A stretch of DNA of 64,000 bases from Lolium rigidum. Its lineage: Eukaryota; Streptophyta; Magnoliopsida; Poales; Poaceae. The DNA lies in the NCBI RefSeq assembly GCF_022539505.1, contig NC_061512.1, forward strand, positions 149,527,962 to 149,591,961, written 5' to 3'. Each line of letters begins with the position of its first letter. Positions within the stretch are counted from its first letter, which is position 1. The notes beneath the pieces were generated by a model. It ran no database searches and was not told the DNA's origin. It saw nothing but the letters and a program-made list of their open reading frames with translations. A program made the position numbers and the translations under genes. Positions 1 to 11,309 of this stretch are shown here, one piece after another.

Positions 1-944
1 GGGAGGGCCCCCGTTCGCGCCGCCGCTGCCACCCTGCTGACGTTCCATCGTCGCCGGCGCCGCCGTCACTTGGGCGAAGGAGCGAGTGAGAGGTGAGGGA
101 GGAGGCACGACGCGAACCGTGCGAGCCCGAGAGGAGTGGCGGCGCACGTCTCCAGCAGATGCGGGGAACCCTAGCGAAAGGATAGAAGAGCCTTTCCTGA
201 GCCAGAGCCAGCCGGGCTGGGGGTTAAGTGGCGGTGGGCCAGGCGAAGCTGGCCAGCCTGCGGGAGGCCCAGGGAAGGGGCCGCCACCTCAGCAGCGGGT
301 GCCGGAACGGCTTGGGCCTGGGGCGGGGACAACCACGGCCCATCAACCGGCCCAGTCCACAGGGGGGGAAACCCTTCTTCCCCCACGCGGAAGAGCCGAA
401 CCGCGGGGCGCGCCGCCGGCGCCGAACCCGCGACGGGTTGCAGAGGCCGCCGGGAAGAAGCCGCCGGGGCACTCACCAGGGGCGGCGGAGGGTTGTCACG
501 GACCAACGCCCGGGCGTCCCAGCCGCCGCCGGCCAGCGTGCCTTCCCGAGCCTTGGCGCGGCCGGGGCGACGCGAGGAGCTTCCCCCTCCGCTGCACGCA
601 CGACGACCGCCGCCGGTGGAGAAGCGGGAGCCGCGGCCACCTGGCGCAAACGCCGATCTCCGCGAGGAGCGGAGGGAGCCCCCAAGCTCCTCCGCCGCAC
701 GCAGGTAGTCTCCCAAGGTTGGGGAAGAAAAGGTCGCATCGACCGGAGGGGAGGGGGAAGAGGGGGGAGAGATTACCTCACAGACCTCCTCCGCGTCGGA
801 GAGGTCAGAAGCCAGGGCCCAGAACCGCCCGCCGAGGCCGCCTCCAGGGGAAGGGCGAGAGTAGAGCTCGGGCCGCCGGGTGGAGGCGCCGCCACGTGGG
901 TCGCCGTCCGCGTCGCCCTGCGAGTCGCCTTCCGCGTCGCCCAT
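1..944 (-). mobile_element. LINE ORF1-like N-terminal fragment
   Basis: On the minus strand an open frame starts at 944 and stops at 171 (257 residues). It begins with an acidic Gly-Asp repeat (MGDAEGDSQGDADGDP) encoded by short GC-rich repeats at 905-942, followed by GGRFWALASDLSDAEE and a Pro/Arg/Ser-rich low-complexity stretch. A WALASD-type acidic motif near the start followed by a disordered region is typical of ORF1 (gag-like) proteins of grass L1-clade LINEs, which bind the element RNA. No zinc knuckle or endonuclease follows, so this is a truncated or edge-cut piece. Below 90 the minus strand again looks like Gly/Gln-rich ORF1 sequence. The overlapping plus-strand frames are GC-driven shadows. 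A host low-complexity gene is the alternative. Confidence 0.45.
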
Positions 945-1030
945 CAGTTCTCTTCAGTGATTCCAATGGCACCGGTGTCTCCGATGCAATCTCGTTCGAA
1001 CGAGGATTAGCAATTCTAGCAATTTATTAG

Positions 1031-1288
1031 CTTCACTTTAAGAATTGAGAGAATCTTAAATAGTATCATCATTGGCAAGAGCTAGATGGAGGTGGAATTA
1101 CAGATGTGTTTTTTTAGGGAACATAGGATTTTATGATCAAAATAAATGTGTTTAGTCGTTTATTCATGTACGAGCAGCCGCGACAGGTCTCCGATCGAGC
1201 ACCTTAAAAGTTAAAACTCACCTCGACGACCCATCTCTCCCAAACCTTCCCTCTCCGCGCGCTCGGGCCGGTGAAACCCAGCCCTGCG
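1031..1288 (+). promoter_or_regulatory. Upstream region of the DOG1-domain gene
   Basis: AT-rich sequence changes to CT-rich sequence (about 1215-1265) just before the start codon at 1289, as in many grass 5' untranslated regions. I see no clear TATA box at the usual distance. The assignment rests on position only. Confidence 0.3.
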
Positions 1289-2267
1289 ATGCCGTTCCTG
1301 AGCCCCCTCCCCGGCGACGACGACGAGGACTACTACTACGGCTACGACGCCGGGTACCGCCGCGGCAGCGGCGGCGCGACCGGGAAGAGCGCCAAGAAGG
1401 ACAAGGGCATCTTCTCCTGCCTCCCCTGCTTCATCCCCATCTGTAATTGCTTCTCCCTTCTTTCTTTGATTCTTTCTTGCTCAGTTCGCGTCCGAGAAGG
1501 ATTTCTTGGCTTTCTTTCTACGCTAATCTCATGGCTGCTAAACTCTCGTCCATTTCTTGTTTTCTTGCCAACCAGCGCCGGGAGCGGTGGACCCGGCGGC
1601 GTACCGCCGCCTCCTCTCCTCCGACTCCAGCGACAGCGACAACGTCGGCGCCGTCGACCTCACCGCCGACCTCGCGCGCCTCCGCCTGCGCTACTCCCGC
1701 CTCGCCGCCGGCCCGCCCGTCCGCCCGCGCGACGTCCCCGCCCTCATCGCCCGCCCGGACGACCCGCCGCTCGCCGTCGCCGCGCTCTCCTGGCTCGGCG
1801 GCGACCTCCGCCCCTCCTGCATCCTCCGCACCCTCCTCCCGGCGCTGTTCCCCTCGCTCCCGCCCCACGCCCGCGACGCGCTCTCCGCCGCCGCGCGCCG
1901 CCTCCAGGCCCGCGAGGCCGCGCTCGACGGCGAGGTGGCCGAGTACCAGGCCACCTACGCCGTCAAGCTGGCGTGCGAGAAGACCAAGGAGGGCTTCGCC
2001 GACACGGCCGCCGAGGAGGTCTGCAAGATGGCACGCGCCGCGCGCCGGGCCGACAAGCTGCGCTGGCGCGCCGTGGAGGCCGCCGTCAAGGAGGTGCTCG
2101 CGCCCGCGCAGGCCAAGGAGTTCCTCAAGGCCGTCGAGGACGTCGCCGCCAAGGTCGGCCGCCACGGCACCAGGTGGCACGCGCGCGCTGGGCCCCTCTC
2201 GGTGCCCGCCGAGGCCTTCGACCGCATGCGCGCCAATGCCAGGGCAGCCGCGGATGATGCGTGGTGA
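1289..2267 (+). CDS. DOG1-domain protein, INP1-like (two exons)
   Basis: Exon 1 is 1289-1442 and exon 2 is 1576-2267. The 133-bp intron has a GT donor at 1443 and an AG acceptor at 1574-1575, and joining gives one 281-residue frame ending at TGA 2265-2267. The N-terminus is acidic and Tyr-rich (DDDEDYYYGYDAGYRRG), then a basic linker and a Cys-containing segment (SCLPCFIPI). After an Asp/Ser-rich stretch comes an alpha-helical region with SWLGGDLRPSCILRTLLPAL, a long EAALDGEVAEYQATYAVK helix and an Ala/Lys-rich C-terminal helix. The SWLGG-RPS motif and all-helical layout fit the DOG1 domain. Length and a single DOG1 domain without bZIP recall INAPERTURATE POLLEN1, which marks pollen aperture sites, but that family assignment is from recall. 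Codon use is extremely GC-rich at third positions, normal for grass genes. It appears intact. Confidence 0.65.
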
Positions 2268-3480
2268 CCTGACCTCCCGGCAATGCCCGCTTCTCTGATG
2301 ACTCAAGTCTGGGAGGATTGCTTCTGACTGTTGTTGGAGAGGAGAATCGGTCTCGCTTATCTGACGCAGCTAATGTTCAGGAGAAAATCGACGCATGTAC
2401 ATGGTGAGCTTCAGATAGTTTTACTTGACCAGGAGATGGGTGTTTGCTTCAGTTCTTGTTCAGTCCATTCCGTGTTTACCTAAAGAAGAGGTTTATATCT
2501 GCATCGACAACAGTTTTGAACTCTTGTGAATGCTTATTTTTGGAGGAATGTGTCAAGAGATGGTAGTTATATGAGACAGTTGAAGTATTTCAATCTCTTT
2601 GGCTTGGGCTGTTACAGATACAAGGGTTGCTTTATGAGTTTTGCCGTTTTGGATGAGTTTGAAAAGGTTTGGCTTACTCTATTACTGTGGCCTGCTGTTT
2701 CTCTGCCTTTGGAGAAATGTGTTTTCTGAATTCATGTCATCCTGAACAATTTTGAGTCGATGTGCCTAAGGATCTTTGCGACGGTTCAGTCTATGTAGGA
2801 GAAGCTGTCATAGGGAAATATATAAACGGATATAGTCAAATCAAGAGACAGGCAGTTGCATATGTACATACCTTGTACCTTCAAAATTACTGCATCTGTT
2901 GAAAGTTTGGATATATCTCGGTCAGTTCTTTTCAGTCCACTGTGTGTTTACTCCAAGAGAATTACATCTGAATCGACAGAAGTTGTGAATTGGATGGACA
3001 GTGCTTGTGCTGCCATCTTTGAAGGAATGTGGCAATGATCTGACTTGGGCTGTTACAGATGGAAGCGTTTTTATGAGTTTTGACAAGATTTATCTTACTC
3101 TGTTAACTGTAGCATGTTGTTTCTCTGCCCTTTGGAGCTACGGTTTTTTCCGAATTCATGTCGTCTCAGTCGACACACCTAAGGATCACTGTGACAGTTC
3201 GGTTCGATGTAGGAGAAGCTGTCATTATAGGGATATATGGGAATGGCAGTTGCACATGTACATACCTTGTTACATTCGATTTGTTGAAGGTTTGGATATG
3301 CTAGTGAATTGGGAAAAAAGTGAGGCTGCCTGTACAACCCAAAAGAAGTTTGATAAGCCATGCGTGTTTTGCAAATATTATCCGTGTTTGGTGGAATGGC
3401 AGTCTTTGCTGTAAGTCTGCACAGTACCTTTGTGGCCCATGGCAGCGTTGATCTGATTCCTCTGTCCCGTTTGAATTTCC
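2268..3480. repeat. Diverged duplicated segments between two genes
   Basis: No convincing coding region. Roughly 2456-2880 and 2920-3275 are diverged copies of each other. Shared landmarks include a TGTTTAC block, GGAATGTG, 'ggcttgggctgttacagat' against 'gacttgggctgttacagat', a GTAGGAGAAGCTGTCAT block (2797 and 3211), and CATGTACATACCTTG. Sequence at 3324-3445 reappears at about 9840-9990. These are probably remains of repeated gene ends or introns of the DUF1618 locus. Confidence 0.55.
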
Positions 3481-4319
3481 ATGGCACAGTTCTTGGAAGA
3501 AAGGTCCCGTTTGATCTTATTCATCGTTGTGCTCCACCAAAATCCCTTCACAACCCCTGTGACGCGCTACATCCACATGTTCGACTCGGAGACCTGGAAA
3601 TGGGACACCAAGCCCGTCAATTCACCAGAAAGCTACTCCTACAATATTACAGACAAGGTGTTCACAATCGGAGGAAGATATGGCTCAATGGGATGGGTCG
3701 ACTTCTGGCATGGTATCTTCATCTATGATGTTATCCTGGGTGGCAACACGATCAGTTACAAAGAATTGCCATCGTCGGGGCTCCCTGCTCTTAAAGGCTT
3801 GGGTTGCACTGTTGGAGACATCGTCATGGTCAATGGCTTCATCGGGTACTTGAGTATGTTTATCGATAAGGGGCGCTTTATTACTTGAGTATGTACAGCC
3901 CAGGCGTTGACACTACCAACGTCAGTGGAGATTGGGTTGCTTATGCATGGAGGATGAAGTATCCTTTGCAGGATTGGCAGCAGGACTGCCACTTCAGAGC
4001 TTCTGAGATCATGGGCAACCAGAAGCATTCTGGACGGCTGCAGGATAAGCCAGAAGGTGTGGAGAAGCCAGTCTTGATGCTCTGTGCAGGTAGTCCTGTT
4101 CTTAGCCTGCATAATGTTGATGTGGTTTACATCCTGACAAAGCCTATGTACAATGATGACATGGCATGGGTGCATGCTGTCAACATGAGCATCAGTGCGG
4201 AAAGAACTGTTGGTTTCATGTTCACATACACTCAAAGTAGTATCTTGAAGCCAAAGGTTATCGAGGTAAAAGAAGATAACCATGAGAATGAAGAGGACTT
4301 ATGGACTCTTGTTTCATGA
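3481..4319 (+). pseudogene. DUF1618 family gene relic, frameshifted
   Basis: Two frames make one DUF1618-like sequence. The first (3481-3888) has RYIHMFDSETWKWD, KVFTIGGRYGSMGWVDFWHG and IFIYDVILGG, matching the conserved IGG...GWVDLWRGIL core of this grass-expanded family of unknown function. The second (from about 3885 to the TGA ending 4319) has SGDWVAYAWRMKYPLQDW and the C-terminal LSLHNVDVVYILTK and FMFTYTQSS motifs. The break is a 35-bp insertion bounded by a 13-bp direct repeat (3847-3859 and 3882-3894); 35 is not a multiple of three. The family is usually 350-500 residues, so the 5' part is also missing. A LINE follows 45 bp after the stop. I judge it non-functional; an expressed truncated gene is less likely. 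Confidence 0.65.
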
Positions 4320-4363
4320 AAGAAGAAGCATGGTGCTCCAGCAGGTAATTATGTTATGCCAGT

Positions 4364-7300
4364 GCATTTTTTTCGAAATGGGGATATACCCCGGCTTCGG
4401 CATCATGATGATGCACGCGGCCTTTTATTAAAAAAATAGTTCAAACAAAGGTATCGTTTACAACGCACGCATGACCAAGAATTGATACAAAAATCAACCC
4501 TTGCTAAGGACGGTGGATAAAAGAAAAACTCATCAACAAAGCCTTCTAGTGTGCCGCCAACCAGCCTGGCACAAGATATCCCGAGCGACCATCAGGAGCC
4601 GTGTGCATCCAGTAGCCATAACATCCCGCTGTCCCTCCGGCGAAAGGAGAGACCAAAGCTGAACCCAATGCGCCACCATATGAATAACCTGTAAAAAGTG
4701 AAAATAATTTTTCCTGTTAAAGATAATATCATTTCTGACCCTCCAGATAGACCAACATAAAGCACAGACCCCAATTCGGATAAAAGACTTAGATTGTCTG
4801 TCTACTCCATTCAACCAGTACGCCAAAGAAGTTCAGCTAAAGGGCACTCCAAAAAGAGATGTTGGATAGTCTCCTGATCCCCACGGAAACCACATTTCGT
4901 ACACCCGTTCCAGTATCGCTTTGCTAAGTTATCTTTAGTTAACAAAACCTTGTTACTCAAGAACCACATGAAAATCTTTATCTTAAGAGGAACCTTAACC
5001 TTCCAGAGATACTTCCGCAAAAAAGGAGTATGGTCATTCATAAAATCTTCATACATAGATTTAACCGTAAAAAGTCCCGTGGATGTCAAATCCCAAACAA
5101 AACGATCATTATCTTGACTCAAGTTTACTCTCATCAATTTGCGACATAGGTTTACCCATGAAGACCACTTATTACCACTCAGCACTCTACGAAAAGTAAT
5201 ATTGAGTGGTGTTTGAGCTAGTACATGGGCAACTGTTACATTCTTGTGATGTACAATATTATATAAAGATGAATACTGCTGTGCTAAAGGAGTTTTTCCT
5301 AACCATGTATCTTTCCAGAAGCGGGTATTCAAACCATTTCCCACTTTGAAAAAACCTCTAGAAAAGAACTCCCCCTTAACCTCCATCAATCCCTTCTAAA
5401 AGGGAGAATCAGTAGGTTTAGCCTGCACATCAGATAAAGTCTTATGTCCAGGGTACTTATTCTGTAGTAGCTCTTGCCACACCCCTTCTTTATTAAGAAG
5501 TTTAAAGAGCCATTTACTCAGAAGACATTTATTTTTAATCTCAAGAACCTCAATACCAAGCCCCCCTTGATCTTTAGGGCGACACACAATATTCCATTTC
5601 CTAAGTCTATATTTTCTTTTATTTTCTTCAGACTGCCAAAAGAATCTAGATCTATAGAAGTCCAAACATTTTCTTACCCCAAAGGGTATTTGTAGGAAAG
5701 ACAACATAAACATAGGTAGACTTGATAATACTGAATTGATAAGGACTAACCTATCACCATAGGATAGTAATTTCCCCTTCCAGCATCCCAATTTGCTTTC
5801 AAATCGGGTCTCTACCGGATACCAATCAGAATTTCGTAATTTTCTGTAATGAATGGGAATACCCAAATATCTAAAGGGGAGTGAGCCAGCATCACATCCA
5901 AAGATATGCTTGTACTGATCCTCCTCCTCCTTGGCCTTTCCAAAACAAAAAATCTCACTTTTATGGAAGTTAATCTTTAGTCCTGATAGTATAAATTTCA
6001 TGTTAACCGCCTTCTGTAGGTCATGCTCCAAAAAAAAGAATTGTATCATCAGCGTACTGTAGTATGGAGAGACCACCCTCAACAAGATGGGGTACGAGCC
6101 CTCCTACTTGACTATCTTCTTTTGTTCTCTCAATTAAGATAGCCAACATATCCACTACAATATTAAAAAGCATTGGAGACAAAGGGTCTCCTTGCCGTAA
6201 TCCTTTCTTTGTTTGGAAATAATGGCCAATGTCATCATTAACCTTGACACCTACACTTCCTCCTTGAACAAACTGTTGTACTAATTGGCCCATTCAGGAG
6301 CAAAACCCATCATCCTCAATGTCTGTTGCAAAAAGGGCCATTTCACCTTATCATACGCTTTTTCAAAATCAATTTTAAACAAAACCCCATCCATTTTTTG
6401 TGTGTGTAATTCATGGATTGTTTCATGTAAGATGACCACTCCTTCCAAAATATTCCTACCCGGCATAAATGCAGATTGGGTTGGTTTCATCACTCTTGGA
6501 GCAATCCCCGAGATGCGATTTGTACCAGCCTTCGTAAATTTTTTGAAACATACATTTAGGAGGCAAATAGGTCTATATTGTTGAATCTGTACTGCATCTT
6601 CTTTCTTGGGAAGTAATGTTATTACGCCAAAATTCAGTTTGTAGAGGGGCAATTCCCCCTTACCAAACTGAGAAAACAGCGCCATCAAATCATCTTTTAT
6701 TACTTCCCAAATTTTTTGATAAAACTCGGCCGGGAAACCATCCGGACGAGGAGCTTTATTAAGTTCCATCTGTGAGATTGCCTCAAACACCTTCTCTTCA
6801 GTAAAAGGATCATTCTCCGCCTGTGAAATTTGCGGTATGTCATGTACTGCATTCTCCACTAAGGATATTGTGCTGGGTGCCGGCGCCCCAAATAGTTTCT
6901 TATAGAATTCAGTAATATATACCTTCAAATTATGTTTCCCCACAATAGTTCCCTCTTCTTGTTCCAATTGGAAAATTTTCTTTTTGCGATGTTTGCCATT
7001 TGCAATTAAATGAAAGTATTTTGTGTTATTGCCTCCTTCCAGAATATGTTTAACCTTCGCTCTTTGAGCCCATTTAGATTCCTCTTCCCTCCTTAATTTA
7101 TTTAAACTTTCATTTGCTTTTTTGAGTTCCTCCCTCTCACTTAAACTCAAAGGGTCCGATTCCGCTTTTAAATCCAAATGATCAATAATATTTAGTAATC
7201 TTTCTTTTTCCTTTTTATACTTTCCACTTTGATTCTTTGCCCATCCCTTCAGAAATCTTCTTAAGTGTCTTAACTTATTTAACCAATTATCCATGGGATC

Positions 7301-7522
7301 CGGCCCTATCAAAACCGAATTCCACTCTTTTACTATCATATCAAAAAAACCTTCCTGTCGCAACCAATATAGCTCAAAGGAGAAATTAGACTTATTGCCC
7401 AGATATGCTTTCACTCCTGAATCAATAAGTATCGGAGTATGATCGGAATCAGATCTCGATAGAGCACGCACCGTAACTAATAGGAATTTCTGCTCCCAAG
7501 TAATAGATGCCAACACTCTATG
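4364..7522 (-). mobile_element. 5'-truncated L1-type LINE with decayed ORF2
   Basis: Minus strand. The 5' end (about 7522) starts within the endonuclease C-terminus (SDSDHTPIL). Reverse transcriptase follows in 7516-6281: NKAPRPDGFPAEFYQK (Arg replaces the usual Gly), LNFGVITLLPK, YRPICLLN and FKIDFEKAYDKVKW with the first catalytic Asp. Next are GLRQGDPLSPMLFN and QYADDTILFF (6293-6021), the thumb and connection region (6085-5396), and a zf-RVT domain (5389-4811) with CTKCGF...HLFLECP. At least three frame breaks near 6290, 6050 and 5395 inactivate it. The 3' end is an A-run read as T at 4367-4373. Flanks carry an imperfect ACTGGCATA / ACTAGGCATA duplication. No ORF1 remains. Confidence 0.9.
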
Positions 7523-8022
7523 CCTAGTTGTATGATTTTGTAGACTGTTGTAGAAACCCCTTCAAATGGTTGCAAACGTGAAGGGCTGCTTAGATATGAG
7601 TTCATGGGCTTGCTTGAAATTCCTGCAGTCACTGTTTCTAGAATGCTAGGTGAGGGCACCATGAACTTGATGTTTATGATCAAACATGGGAACACTACGG
7701 TAGCTGGTAATCCTTATCTATATGTACACACACACACACACACACATGAAGATTGCATCAACCGAAGAAAGTCTCAAAGAGGTTTGTGAAATGAAAAGAG
7801 CAAGTAGTTTGAATCCTGACAAAGGGAGCACTTATCACTTTTAATTCCATTGTTTGCTAGCTGGATATGAATGAAACTGCATCCTGTATCTAGAAATTGG
7901 AATGTATGTGAGATTTCTTATTTTCCTGACCAATAATGTAGCATTGAACATGATTCTACTTTTAGGACTAGGAACTCTCACATATTGGATATATTAAATT
8001 GTATTTGCACGGCAAATGCTGC
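7523..8022. other. Unassigned intergenic sequence with an AC microsatellite
   Basis: No recognizable gene. It contains a dinucleotide (AC) run at about 7726-7746. The sequence before 7690 may continue the locus interrupted by the LINE. Confidence 0.5.
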
Positions 8023-8348
8023 TGTTGTGGACCTAGATCCACAACGGGATAGTTACCGTGCTGAAGACAGCTAGACGGCATGGCTGCAAGGGATTGGGTA
8101 GACATAGGTTGAGAAGATAGAATAGCCATGGAGAGATTAGATTGATTGTTCTTCGTTGATTCAAAAGTAGATACACGTCATCTTTATATAATGGATGCTC
8201 AGGTCTCTGACTTCTCCTAATACGACTGGGATTATTAGATCTTTCCTAATCCTATACTTTCCTAATAGACTCTTGCCATACTTCTTTCTCATGGACTCCT
8301 CCCACGCTGTAACTCCTATCCTGATACTGTGGACCCACGTCCACAACA
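8023..8348 (+). mobile_element. Candidate 326-bp solo LTR
   Basis: The interval begins TGTTGTGGAC and ends GTCCACAACA, a perfect 10-bp inverted terminus with canonical TG...CA ends. It includes a 'tatataatgg' TATA-like motif near 8186. The flanking 5-mers do not match, so either the duplication has decayed or the boundaries are slightly off. It could also be a small foldback DNA element. Confidence 0.45.
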
Positions 8349-9036
8349 CTACACCCCGCCGAGTCAGGAGGGGATGCATAGTGGCTTGGGCCAGAGAATG
8401 GCCAAGGCTCTGGCACTTTGGGTGGACGAGATGGCAAGCGGTGGTCAAGGCCACATAATGAAGATGAGGGCAAGTACAGGAAGATCGACGGTAGAAGTCA
8501 TGAGTGCAATGACAGATAAATTTGAAGTATTCTATTGTTGTTTGGCTCGGTTTTGTATGTACCTAAACTTCGTGTAGTCTGTATCTGCTTGAGTAAGTCC
8601 CTCTAGTTGACCAGGAAGAATAATATCTGAACCGCGAGTTATCTGGATTGTTCATATATGGTTGCAGTTGCATATCATCTAATGACCTCATCCAATACTG
8701 TGAATGGTATTGTGCTTCCGTGTGTTTTGGTACTTTGGTAGTCTAGTTAAATCTCTTCAGTGCATTGTTTGGGAATTTTGCTCAGTGTGTCCTGATTCCT
8801 GAACCCAGTTGCAGAGCGAATGCAATATGATTCTGAAGTAGAAGGTTGATGCACAGTATGTTCCTTACACAGAACATCGAATCACCCTAAATCCCCCGAA
8901 TATTTGGGAAGACAATGTCCTGACTTTATATGATCTGATATATATTACCGATGTTGTATCTCACCTGTCATTATCATCACTGCTGTGCTGTGATTTCTAC
9001 AGCCAGAACACTTGCTTTTAGAGCACACAAAATTTA
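8349..9036. other. Unassigned intergenic sequence
   Basis: No homology I can recognize. A short plus-strand frame (8329-8577) with no known motif is the only open stretch, and I do not call it a gene. Confidence 0.4.
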
Positions 9037-9119
9037 GGGCTTGTTTGGAATGGATGTAATTTTTGTGTATCGACCGGTATTTAGAACACACAAAATTTAC
9101 ACTCAATCCAAACGGTGCC
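9037..9119. mobile_element. Tourist-like MITE (83 bp)
   Basis: The ends GGGCTTGTTTGGA and TCCAAACGGTGCC form an imperfect inverted repeat that continues inward for nearly the whole element, so it folds into one hairpin. It is flanked by TTA on both sides (9034-9036, 9120-9122), the target duplication of PIF/Harbinger-Tourist elements. Confidence 0.65.
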
Positions 9120-9123
9120 TTAA

Positions 9124-9413
9124 TGGTATTCTCCGTTTGTGGTTACCTCTTCAGCGCTTGGAGAACCGAGACCTATTTACGGAGGTCTGTACACGGTTGG
9201 AGGCTACGGCGAGGGATACTTTTTTCCTACATGGGTGGCAGCATAGTCTACGGATTGAAGCCCCACCCGATATGTATTTCGCCTATTTTCTCTTTTAGTT
9301 TGACCTTTTTGTGATACTAAGACTATTAAAACGGCTGTGTGCACCCTGGTTGTGCAGAGGCTGAATGTAATTGCTTATCAAAAGTAATAAAGCATCCTTT
9401 ATCGAAAAATGTC
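9124..9413 (+). mobile_element. LINE 3'-end fragment
   Basis: This 290-bp stretch matches the 3' terminal part of the minus-strand LINE at 16437-17935, in opposite orientation. It contains the C-terminal ORF2 remnant (GGTATTCTCCG... through the GGTGGCAGCATAG block) and the terminal motif 'ggctgtgtgcaccctgg' followed by 'cctttatcgaaaaatg', the usual grass LINE tail. It is heavily 5'-truncated. Confidence 0.75.
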
Positions 9414-11020
9414 TCATAGAGACACTGCATTTCGGTAGCGAGGCCCCTGGAGTTTGATGGCTGATGTTCTTAGTTTCGGTTATAGAACTGTACTCAATAT
9501 ATATTAACCAAATATGTACATTGTTGAATTGGGGAAGCTGTTAACTTAGCAAGAGTTGTTGTATTTCCTCGCTGGTAAACTAGATGATTTCCCCGCGAGT
9601 TTGCAGCGGGATTAGGAACTGTTTTTTTTATTTTGCATATAATGTTTATCACATGTGAGAGAGATAGCCTAAATCAGGTTAAGCAAATTCTCACGAATCT
9701 GAACAACAGTGAGTCCATTATTGCATACAGAAATGAAGTATCAATGTTAGTGGTATATATTTTGACATACCTTTTGAGAATAATAACATAGTGGACCACG
9801 TGGCAAAACGGATCACTTAATAAGGAAAATGGCACTCCTTTGCTGTACAACCCAGAAGAAGTTTGATCGGCCATGTGTTCTTCAACATGGACATTGCTAA
9901 TATTATCAGTGTTTATTGTGGAATGGCAGTCTTTGCTGCAAGTCTGAACCAGTACCTTTGTGGTGCTGCCAATGGCCAATGGTAGCGTCGGTGCTGCAGA
10001 AGGAGCTCTGATTAGAAGCTCAGGAGGCCCCTCTGGCTTGGGAGGTTCTGGATGCATCTTGTCGGCATAAGTTGTGCAAGTGGACGTCAGCCTGTTGCTG
10101 AAACATTGTGCACCAGGTTCGCCCGATCAAATGTGCTCCTTTTCATTTGAGGATTCGGATCATTCATCAACGAGTTTATACAGAAAGCATGAGAACTGTA
10201 TAATAAATCTTTGTGACAGTTCACATGCGAGCAATGAGGTTTCAGAATTTGCAGTGCTTCTACTCAAAATTATGCACGACCAGGCTGTACCATGACATAT
10301 TAGATTGGTACCTGATAAAACCACAACATTTGTGCCGTTCAGTGTACAGGCTGACTTCACTGAACTTCTACACAGCCGAGCTGATCGGTTCGCGGTCAGA
10401 CTGTTGTCGATTTTCTATCAGATTGCCCCCTCTTCTGCAGAAAGAACGTTGTATGTCGCACCGGCGAACATAGTATGTTTGCAAGTTGTAACTGAACTAC
10501 CTGGAGTAAGAATGTAAGATGCTCGCAATGGAAGTACTCCATAGCTAGCTGCAAGGGCAACAATGTCAGCATATGACAGACATCTCGAGATGGGCCGTCA
10601 GGGCGTTGATAATCTAGTGTGAAATTTGTTGGAATGCTCAAATTTCTCGACGACCCAGTAGGATCAAACCATCAACACAAATTGACATGCAGAACAAGTA
10701 CTTTTGGCAGTCAACAGAGCTTTGTTTATTGTTCAGCATGCAAATGAACACGATCGTGCTGGATATATACAACAAAAGGATGAAGGCTGGAGGTCCATCA
10801 CGCCACACACTCCCATTACAGTCATTAACTTGAGTATAAGCAGACAAGTGTGCCACTAAATTTCACTCCCTCGGGGCATAAGATCAAACCCCTGATATCA
10901 ACCAGAAATTTGCACTAAATATCCCCTTGCAGCAGCTGGTAGTCTGTCACAAACACATCATCGAACTTTCTTGTCACTATTAATTCGATCGTTCCTTTAT
11001 CAAAGGCCACATCAGGTGTA
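9414..11020. other. Intergenic sequence with a duplicated DUF1618-flank segment
   Basis: No intact gene. About 9840-9990 resembles 3324-3445: both contain 'tgtacaaccca' plus 'agaagtttgat', then GGAATGGCAGTCTTTGCTG and GTACCTTTGTGG. Short frames at 10074-10517 carry no recognizable motif. The rest (10640-11020) is featureless to me. Confidence 0.45.
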
Positions 11021-11102
11021 CTCTCTGCGATCCCTTTTAATTGACTCGAAATTAGTATAAAATTATACTAAACTCGAATCAACTAAAAATGATTGGACGG
11101 AG
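11021..11102. mobile_element. Stowaway-type MITE (82 bp)
   Basis: It starts CTCTCTGCGATCCC, a decayed version of the Stowaway CTCCCTCCG end, and closes GGACGGAG. A long palindrome around 11050-11080 (GACTCGAAATTAGTATAA paired with TTATACTAAACTCGAATC) gives the hairpin. It is flanked by TA dinucleotides at 11019-11020 and 11103-11104, the Tc1/mariner target duplication. Confidence 0.65.
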
Positions 11103-11309
11103 TAATTGATTTTAGCGACACCCATCAGTATTCAGTAGAGCAGACCACTTTGCACTTTTATTCAGGCCGTAGCTTCGATCACTTTGCACTAAGGCCATGT
11201 GCAATGATAAACGCTAATGTAGACGCTTAACTTTGTTGGTTCAGTCGTTTCAGTTGGTATGTAGTTTGGATTGAAGTACACAAAAAGTCTCTTAAAGAGG
11301 GAGTACTTA

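Noticed and set aside
86..1030. Plus-strand frames of 314 and 260 residues at the left edge
   Set aside because: Arg/Pro/Gly-rich mirror of the minus-strand ORF1-like frame, with no protein features.
2526..3414. Short frames upstream of the DUF1618 relic
   Set aside because: They follow the diverged duplicated segments and show no conserved motif, so they are probably untranslated or intron sequence.
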